A DNA stretch of 47,473 nt from Gemmatimonadota bacterium. GTDB lineage: Bacteria > Latescibacterota > UBA2968. Shown here in pieces: positions 42,560-47,473 of this stretch. Positions within the stretch are counted from its first letter, which is position 1. Each line of letters starts with the position of its first letter. The translations under genes were made by a program, and so were the position numbers. The stretch is taken from assembly GCA_026705765.1 (NCBI GenBank), contig JAPPAB010000102.1:1-47473 (forward strand). The letters are read 5' to 3'. The notes beneath the pieces are model-generated. The model saw only the letters and a program-made list of their open reading frames with translations. It did no database searches and had not been told where the DNA came from.

Positions 42560-43732
42560 ATGAAAACAGATTACGAATACATCGTCCTCGGTTGTGGAGG
42601 CATCGGCAGTGCAACAGCGTATTGGCTCGCGCGCCGAAAAAGCAAAGACATCCTGGGCATAGAACAATTTGAACACGGCCATCACCACGGCGGCTCCCAG
42701 GATCACTCGCGCATCATCCGCCTGACCTATTACTACCCCCAATATATCCGCCTGGCACCAGCCTCGTACACCGCCTGGCATACGCTCGAAGAAGAATCCG
42801 GCGTCCAGATGGTCTTCAAAACGGGCAGCATCCAATTTTCACCCGTCGATCACCCCTACCGATATGAAATTGACAAATACACGGGCGCGATGGATGAAAC
42901 AGGTGTTCCCTACGATCGCGTTGACGCCGATGAAATCGCGAAACGCTTTCCCCAATTCCGTCTAAAATATGAAGTCGATGGTATCTATCAGGCCGATACC
43001 GGATTGGTAGATGCAAGTCGGGGAAATGCCACCCATGTAGCCATGGCGCGTTATCGCGGTGCCACCATGCTGGACAACTGTGAAGCCACGCGCATTCGCC
43101 CAACGGACACTGGCGTCGCAATCGAAACCAAACAGGGCAACTTCTCATGCCGCAAACTCATCGTCACAGCCGGTGCCTGGACAGATCGCCTGCTCGCCAG
43201 CGTGAACATCAATCTTTCTCTCACCGTAACCCAGGAACAGGTTACATACTACGCCACGCCAAACCTGCCGGACTTTGCCATTGGGAAATTCCCCATATTC
43301 ATCTCTCATGCCGACGAATCCATCTACGGATTCCCCATCTATGGCGAAGTCGCCACCAAAGTCGGCATTGACGCATCCGGTCCAGCAGTGACAACCGATA
43401 CGCGCACCTATGACCCCGATGCCGAGCGCGAACGTTACCAGGAAGCCTGGCTCAAAGAAAACATCCCCGGATTCCTCGGCCCAAAGCTCTACACCAAAAC
43501 CTGTCTCTACACAATGCCAAAAGACCGACACTTCGTAATCGATACACTCCCCGAGCATCCCCAGATCATCGTCTGTGTAGGCGCCGGGCACGCGTACAAA
43601 TTCTCTGGTATCCTGGGCAAAATCCTCAGCGAACTCGCCATTGATGGGCACACGGATTATCCGATAGAACCTTTCGCACTACAACGCGATGCCATCACCG
43701 ATCCCAATTTTAAACCCGTCTTCCGAATGTGA
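42560..43732 (+). CDS. Monomeric sarcosine oxidase / N-methyl amino acid oxidase
   Basis: The 390-residue flavoprotein has the FAD dinucleotide loop YIVLGCGGIGSATAYWLARR. HHHGGSQDHSRIIRLTYY resembles the MSOX/SolA active-site entry, and CLYTMPKDRHFVID has the Cys used for covalent flavin attachment in this family. It ends with GAGHAYKFSGILG. It oxidises N-methyl amino acids to the amine, formaldehyde and hydrogen peroxide. No strong ribosome site precedes ATG 42560 and the gap to the preceding gene is small. The sulfotransferase-like gene starts one base after its stop. Confidence 0.88.
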   Translation: MKTDYEYIVLGCGGIGSATAYWLARRKSKDILGIEQFEHGHHHGGSQDHSRIIRLTYYYPQYIRLAPASYTAWHTLEEESGVQMVFKTGSIQFSPVDHPYRYEIDKYTGAMDETGVPYDRVDADEIAKRFPQFRLKYEVDGIYQADTGLVDASRGNATHVAMARYRGATMLDNCEATRIRPTDTGVAIETKQGNFSCRKLIVTAGAWTDRLLASVNINLSLTVTQEQVTYYATPNLPDFAIGKFPIFISHADESIYGFPIYGEVATKVGIDASGPAVTTDTRTYDPDAERERYQEAWLKENIPGFLGPKLYTKTCLYTMPKDRHFVIDTLPEHPQIIVCVGAGHAYKFSGILGKILSELAIDGHTDYPIEPFALQRDAITDPNFKPVFRM

Positions 43733-43733
43733 T

Positions 43734-44465
43734 ATGCCTGCCGATATCCTGCGTCTAAACATGTGGAGTGGTCCCCGCAATGTCTCAACCGCCCTCATGT
43801 ACGCATTCGCACAGCGGTCAGACACCCGCGTAATTGACGAACCTCTCTACGGTCATTATTTACGGGTGTCTGCTGCCAGACACCCGGGTGCAAACGAAGT
43901 CATGGCCGCCATGGAATGCAATGGCGAAAAAGTCATTCGCAATATCATCCTCGGCCCGTGTGATCGGCCCGTGCTCTTTATGAAACAGATGGCCCATCAT
44001 CTCGTCGAAATCAGCCGCGACTTTTTCGTACACACCCATAATGTCCTGCTCACGCGCGACCCCGTTGACATGCTACCCTCGCTCGTCAACCAGCTCAAAA
44101 TCCCTACCCTGCGCGACACGGGCTACAAAATGCAAGCCCAGCTACTGAGCGAGTTTCACGCCATAGGTCAAAAATTTCCCGTACTCGATTCTCGAGAACT
44201 CCTCAAAAATCCACGGCATGTCCTCACAAAACTCTGCGACGCCCTGAACATACCCTTTGACCCCGCAATGCTCACGTGGAAAGCCGGCCCCCGCCCCGAA
44301 GACGGAATATGGGCGCAACACTGGTACCACAACGTCCACAAATCCACCGGATTTCAGCCTTATCGCCCTAAAACCGAACCCTTTCCCCATCATCTGCGAC
44401 CACTCCTCAAAGAATGCCAACCCTATTACGACCAGCTTTATGCCCATGCCATCAAAGCTGAGTAA
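43734..44465 (+). CDS. Sulfotransferase-like protein (separate N-terminal half of a plant-type fusion)
   Basis: The 243-residue protein starts at ATG 43734, one base after the oxidase stop. WSGPRNVSTALMYAF (residues 11-25) is a P-loop-like 5'-phosphosulfate site of sulfotransferase fold proteins, and the TRDPVDMLPSLVNQ segment resembles the 3'-phosphate loop (R-x-P). RVIDEPLYGHYLR, MAAMECNGEKV and LTWKAGPRPEDGIWAQHWY closely resemble, from memory, the N-terminal half of plant branched-chain-amino-acid aminotransferase-like proteins. In plants that half is fused to a class IV aminotransferase; here the aminotransferase is the next gene. The P-loop Lys of true kinases is absent. Whether it transfers sulfate is unknown. 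Confidence 0.8.
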   Translation: MPADILRLNMWSGPRNVSTALMYAFAQRSDTRVIDEPLYGHYLRVSAARHPGANEVMAAMECNGEKVIRNIILGPCDRPVLFMKQMAHHLVEISRDFFVHTHNVLLTRDPVDMLPSLVNQLKIPTLRDTGYKMQAQLLSEFHAIGQKFPVLDSRELLKNPRHVLTKLCDALNIPFDPAMLTWKAGPRPEDGIWAQHWYHNVHKSTGFQPYRPKTEPFPHHLRPLLKECQPYYDQLYAHAIKAE

Positions 44466-44476
44466 ACGGAGTCCCC

Positions 44477-45379
44477 GTGTCTATCCAATTACCCGACCCG
44501 CGAAACGAAAACATCCTCATCCACGTCGGCGGTGAACTGCTCCCGCGCGAAGACGCCAAAATATCCGTTTTTGATAGCTCGGTCCAGGGCGGCGATGCCG
44601 TGTGGGAGGGCCTGCGCGTGTACAACGGCAAAATCTTCCAACTCGACGCGCACCTCGACCGCCTCTTCGACTCTGCCAAAGCCATGGCTTTTGCGGATAT
44701 CCCCTCTCGTGAAGCAATCAAAACCGCGATCTTTGAAACCCTCAAAGCCAATAACATGCGCGATGAAGTACATATCCGGCTCACGCTCACGCGGGGGAAA
44801 AAAACCTCATCGGGCATGAGTCCGCACTTTAATCAATACGGCTCCTGTCTCATTGTGCTACCAGAATGGAAACCCCCTGTTTATTCCTCAGAAGGCATCC
44901 GCCTGATCACCGCCTCTGTTCGCCGCAATCCGCCCATGTGCATCGACTCCAAAATCCATCACAACAATTTGATCAACAACATCCTCGCCAAAATCGAAGC
45001 CAATGTCGCAGGCGTTGATGACGCGATCATGCTCGACATCTTCGGCTATGTATCCGAAACCAATGCCACCAATATCTTCATCATAAAAAAAGAGGCACTT
45101 ATCACGCCCCACACGGATTCCTGCTTGCCCGGCATAACAAGAGGTGTCGTAATCGACCTCGCACGCGACCTGGACATCGAAGTTACCGAACGCAACCTAT
45201 CACTTACCGAAGTCTATACAGCAGATGAAAGCTTCACCACGGGCACCATGGGCGAACTCTCGCCCATCCTCGAAGTAGATGGCCGCACCATCGGCAACGG
45301 CGAACCCGGTCCCGTCACCAACCGCCTGCGCGAACAATACGCCCAACACACCGCCGAACACGGTGACCCCATTCCTTAG
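44477..45379 (+). CDS. Class IV (branched-chain type) aminotransferase
   Basis: The 300-residue protein starts at GTG 44477 after GGAG. Fold-type IV pyridoxal phosphate features are VFDSSVQGGDAVWEGLR, AHLDRLFDSAKAM, the Schiff-base Lys159 in DSKIHHNNLINNILAK, Glu194 in YVSETNATNIF and the late TTGTMGELSPIL phosphate-binding loop. SKIHHNN instead of the usual SKxLNxL separates it from the common IlvE group and matches, from memory, the C-terminal half of the plant fusion protein. It is coupled to the sulfotransferase-like gene (11-base gap) and followed by a terminator. Substrate unknown. Confidence 0.88.
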   Translation: MSIQLPDPRNENILIHVGGELLPREDAKISVFDSSVQGGDAVWEGLRVYNGKIFQLDAHLDRLFDSAKAMAFADIPSREAIKTAIFETLKANNMRDEVHIRLTLTRGKKTSSGMSPHFNQYGSCLIVLPEWKPPVYSSEGIRLITASVRRNPPMCIDSKIHHNNLINNILAKIEANVAGVDDAIMLDIFGYVSETNATNIFIIKKEALITPHTDSCLPGITRGVVIDLARDLDIEVTERNLSLTEVYTADESFTTGTMGELSPILEVDGRTIGNGEPGPVTNRLREQYAQHTAEHGDPIP

Positions 45380-45393
45380 CCATCAAGAACAAA

Positions 45394-45422
45394 AAAAGCC
45401 AACGCACAAACGTCGGCTTTTT
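45394..45422 (+). terminator. Terminator after the aminotransferase gene
   Basis: AAAAAGCC-A-ACG and CGT-C-GGCTTTTT pair around a CACAAA loop, with one mismatch. A-run and T-run flanks make it usable on both strands. Its 3' arm is repeated at 46642-46657. Confidence 0.82.
45407..45422. repeat. 16-bp direct repeat, left copy
   Basis: CAAACGTCGGCTTTTT, the 3' arm of the terminator. An identical copy at 46642-46657 closes the toxin-antitoxin block. Confidence 0.85.
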
Positions 45423-45487
45423 AAGTAATCTTTTTTTACTTCATCCACACTTTATACCTCTCGACGAATCGCAACGCTCGCTGTGTC

Positions 45488-45850
45488 CTACTTATAGACC
45501 AAGCGATCAGAAGTACGATCATGGTCTATTTGTACATGAAGCCTTCCTGGTCGGTGAGATACCGGTTCCCGAATAACGATTTCCACATCGCGCTCAAGTG
45601 CTGTCAACAGACGCAAGAGACGCTCCATGGAATACTCACGAAAGTCCCCTCTTAGGAGACGCGAAACATCAGGTTGGGACAGACCGAGCAATTTCGCCGC
45701 CTCGACCTGCTTGAGTTCTCGCTGACGAATAATTTTGTCAATGCGGGTGACAAGCTCTGCCTTTAGTAAGTGAGCTTCGGCGTCAGGTCGCCCCAGGTCG
45801 GCGAACACATTACCACTTCCACGTTCGATTTCGATCTCTTTTGTCTTCAT
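45488..45850 (-). CDS. XRE/HigA-type antitoxin-like regulator
   Basis: The 120-residue protein has a helix-turn-helix around residues 45-95 (RELKQVEAAKLLGLSQPDVS, then RLLRG) and a family-typical start IERGSGNVFADLGRPDAEAH (HTH_37 class), which is normal for antitoxins paired with Gp49/HigB-like toxins. ATG 45850 is preferred (AAAGG site) over the in-frame start at 45868. The expected toxin upstream is reduced to a fragment (45855-45941), so this antitoxin appears orphaned. A 25-residue C-terminal extension (SHRPGRLHVQ...) is present. Confidence 0.82.
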   Translation of the reverse strand: MKTKEIEIERGSGNVFADLGRPDAEAHLLKAELVTRIDKIIRQRELKQVEAAKLLGLSQPDVSRLLRGDFREYSMERLLRLLTALERDVEIVIREPVSHRPGRLHVQIDHDRTSDRLVYK

Positions 45851-45854
45851 TGCT

Positions 45855-45941
45855 CTACCTTTCACCATAGACGTCCTTGTAGTGTTGTTCCGCTGTCCTT
45901 AGTCTATGTCTGATCAGATTAATCTCCTGCTTTGGTATTTC
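45855..45941 (-). pseudogene. C-terminal remnant of a HigB/Gp49-like toxin
   Basis: In the frame ending at TAG 45857-45855 the translation is EIPKQEINLIRHRLRTAEQH, then YKDVYGER. PK-x-EI-x-x-A/L-x-x-R is a common C-terminal pattern of Gp49-like toxins. It ends five bases before the HTH antitoxin start, the usual toxin-antitoxin order, but its 5' part is missing because the vapC 3' end is joined there. Confidence 0.55.
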
Positions 45942-46323
45942 AATACCTCGCTCTGAGAAATTCTAAATGTTGAATCTGCCGAAAATGTTTTTCATTTTTG
46001 CTAACAAGAGTCAGGTCCTGCTCAATAGCTGTAGCCGCGATCAGTGCATCCATAATCGTCAATCCCTGAGACAAAGTATATTGTGTTAAAAGGTTGTAGG
46101 CACTGATGCCAATGCTCAAGTCTAACTCTCTGATTGTATAGTGAGCAATGAAGTTTTCAATCGCAAGCTGATCTGGTTTATCTCTTGCCCCAACGATAAG
46201 TTCCATCGTAGAAATTCGACTGATGAAAATTGTTCCCATGATACCGGCAAGAAAATTAACGGCATTGATATTCCCTTTGGAAACATCAATCAGGACATCT
46301 GTATCAACCAAAAACGCACTCAT
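45940..46323 (-). CDS. vapC: PIN-domain toxin
   Basis: The 127-residue PIN ribonuclease has its acidic residues in place: Asp in FLVDTDVLIDV, Glu in STMELIVGA, Asp in TIMDALIAATA and Asp/Asn in LVSKNEKHF. VapC toxins cut tRNA or rRNA when free of antitoxin. The ATG 46323 overlaps the end of the upstream antitoxin gene by four bases, so the two are coupled. No sign of truncation. Confidence 0.9.
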   Translation of the reverse strand: MSAFLVDTDVLIDVSKGNINAVNFLAGIMGTIFISRISTMELIVGARDKPDQLAIENFIAHYTIRELDLSIGISAYNLLTQYTLSQGLTIMDALIAATAIEQDLTLVSKNEKHFRQIQHLEFLRARY

Positions 46324-46544
46324 TTCCCATACCTTTGCTGATCGCGCAGGTTGCGAACATACGAGAGGCCATCAGAAATATCTTCTCGGTCTTTCCAAAG
46401 GCCAAAAAAAGGAAATGATTTAATTGCCTCCACTTCGTCCACTTCTTTAATATAAACCTCTCCTATCACACCTTCGTCAATTTCCTGAAGTGTTTCAAGC
46501 GGAATGAAGACACCTTTTTCATATTTCACAGGAATCGATTGCAT
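46320..46544 (-). CDS. AF2212-like antitoxin of the PIN toxin
   Basis: The 74-residue protein begins SIPVKYEKGVFIPLETLQEI, the AF2212/DUF104-type start found in small antitoxins upstream of PIN toxins, and has an acidic, Trp-containing C-terminal toxin-binding tail. AAAGGAG precedes ATG 46544. The AT-rich upstream stretch 46545-46640 probably holds the promoter; an imperfect TGCAC-ATA-GTACA palindrome near 46575-46590 might be an operator, but this is weak. Confidence 0.78.
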   Translation of the reverse strand: MQSIPVKYEKGVFIPLETLQEIDEGVIGEVYIKEVDEVEAIKSFPFFGLWKDREDISDGLSYVRNLRDQQRYGK

Positions 46545-46641
46545 AATAAACGCTCCTTTTATTTTGTTTTATCGTGTACTATGTGCATGAAATATAATCA
46601 ACGTGTCTCAGATAGACCATAACCATTTTTCTTTGTATCCT

Positions 46642-46657
46642 CAAACGTCGGCTTTTT
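46642..46657. repeat. 16-bp direct repeat, right copy
   Basis: CAAACGTCGGCTTTTT, identical to 45407-45422 but without the 5' arm needed to form the hairpin. It lies 22 bases after the - strand PhyH stop side. Confidence 0.85.
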
Positions 46658-46679
46658 GTATGAGTCTTTGACAGCGACC

Positions 46680-47473
46680 TCACCCATGAAAAACTTGCAC
46701 CAGATTAGACGCTTTTCCCGACACAGTCACAGGATCGAGTGCTCCCTCCCCAAAGAGGCGCGGAAACGTCTGACCAGTCTTCAAAGAACGCGTTCTCGCA
46801 TCCATATAAGTTGCGCTAAAAGCCCTCCGGGGCGACGGAGTCGAATTGAGAGCCGAACGGTGGAGCAAAAAATTGTGCAACAGAATAGCCTCTCCCGCCT
46901 CGGTCTCCAGATCGATCACGTCCTCTGGCCCGGCGTACCTGGCCTGATCCTCTTCAGAAGTATAGTGCCGCTCATTGAGAATACCCAGATTATTGCTCCC
47001 CGGCACAATCTGCATACAGCCACTGGCAACAGTGGCAGCATCCAGCCCTGTCCACACCGTGATAATCGGATTGGTATCAATCCCCCAACCCACGCCGATA
47101 TCCTGATGCCAGGGTAAAATCGTGCCACTCTCAGCGGGTTTATTCATAAACATAGAGCGAAAAACCGAAACATTTTCGCCGATATAGCGACGGGTAATCT
47201 GACGGAAGAGAGGGTGCTGCATATAGGTAAGGAAGAGCGGATCTTGTTCCAGATCATCGATACGCCGATAATGGAGCGTCTGCTCTTGATTCCCCAGCGT
47301 GCGATCCATTCTGACATCCGGCGTTTTGGGATTGAGTTGAAAGCGCATATTTTCGTAGCGAACGTGCCCCAGCATAATATCGTCAATGCGCTGCTGTAGG
47401 GCGGCCAGTTCCCCAGGCGACAAAAGATGCCCCAGGCGCAGATATCCCTCTGCCATAAACTGTTCGTGATGCG
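46680..47473 (-). CDS. PhyH-family dioxygenase, start outside the window
   Basis: The frame is open to the last base of the window. An ATG lies at 47456, but the residues before it (HHEQF, then MAEGYLRLGHLLS) continue the usual PhyH N-terminal helix, so the true start is probably further upstream. The metal pair is in LPWHQDIGVGWG (His-Gln-Asp), the turn in MQIVPGSNNLG, and the distal His and Arg in NFLLHRSALNSTPSPRRAFS. It resembles the PhyH proteins at 16007 and 35640 only in the core. Substrate unknown. Confidence 0.85.
   Translation of the reverse strand, partial: HHEQFMAEGYLRLGHLLSPGELAALQQRIDDIMLGHVRYENMRFQLNPKTPDVRMDRTLGNQEQTLHYRRIDDLEQDPLFLTYMQHPLFRQITRRYIGENVSVFRSMFMNKPAESGTILPWHQDIGVGWGIDTNPIITVWTGLDAATVASGCMQIVPGSNNLGILNERHYTSEEDQARYAGPEDVIDLETEAGEAILLHNFLLHRSALNSTPSPRRAFSATYMDARTRSLKTGQTFPRLFGEGALDPVTVSGKASNLVQVFHG

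Overview
The window looks like a stretch of chromosome, probably a metagenome-assembled genome, from a bacterium near the Fibrobacterota-Chlorobi-Bacteroidota group, in the style of Latescibacterota or Poribacteria. This is inferred from gene content: many phytanoyl-CoA-dioxygenase (PhyH) paralogues, several sulfatases, Gfo/Idh/MocA oxidoreductases, an RraA-family protein, a TonB-dependent receptor with a carboxypeptidase-like N-terminal domain, a PorV-like protein and a secreted protein with a FlgD/T9SS-like C-terminus. No rRNA, tRNA or single-copy marker gene is present, so the taxonomy stays open.

Layout. (1) 1-2300: GC-rich segment with the end of a glycosidase-like gene and a KamA-type radical SAM gene. 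It stops abruptly inside a truncated Gfo/Idh gene. (2) 2300-5502: Gfo/Idh stump, RraA 3' stump, DUF3500 gene, intact RraA-family gene and aldo/keto reductase. A 109-bp imperfect direct repeat brackets the DUF3500 gene. (3) 5724-16001: a defence island on the + strand. It holds hsdM with an N-terminal HTH (consensus promoter, apparently leaderless), a retropepsin-like protease, an hsdS stump, an intact hsdS, a RES-domain gene, a graveyard of broken defence-type genes (DUF1156 methylase, DUF3800, HEPN, a frameshifted small gene, AlbA_2), two 11-bp tandem arrays, an intact DUF3800 gene, hsdR and a DUF45 metallopeptidase. Two copies of a branched stem-loop element lie on either side of the hsdR part. 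(4) 16007-21592, - strand: membrane protein (DUF6785-like), sodium/solute symporter, zinc-type dehydrogenase and PhyH. (5) 21640-28884, - strand: outer-membrane operon (beta-barrel, TonB receptor, secreted protein, PorV-like) ending in a clear intrinsic terminator. (6) About 29023-29114, + strand: candidate small RNA. (7) 29154-35522, - strand: six-gene run (sulfatase, PhyH, GH4 glycosidase, then a GC-rich oxygenase and aminotransferase pair, then a sugar isomerase-like protein). (8) 35640-41349: divergent PhyH, and a four-gene operon of two sulfatase-fold enzymes around two Gfo/Idh dehydrogenases. (9) 41498-45379, + strand: homocysteine methyltransferase, sarcosine oxidase-like enzyme, sulfotransferase-like protein and class IV aminotransferase. 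(10) 45407-46657: toxin-antitoxin block between 16-bp direct repeats. (11) 46680-end: PhyH gene running off the window.

How it fits together. Regions 4, 5, 7 and 8 read as uptake and dismantling of decorated, probably sulfated, carbohydrates or small organics: outer-membrane import, inner-membrane symport, desulfation, NAD-dependent sugar oxidation and Fe(II)/2-oxoglutarate hydroxylation. Region 9 reads as N-methyl or methyl-group metabolism. Its last two genes closely resemble the two halves of a plant fusion protein of unknown function, and I consider this the most novel lead. Region 3 is a type I restriction-modification island that has repeatedly gained and lost neighbouring defence genes.
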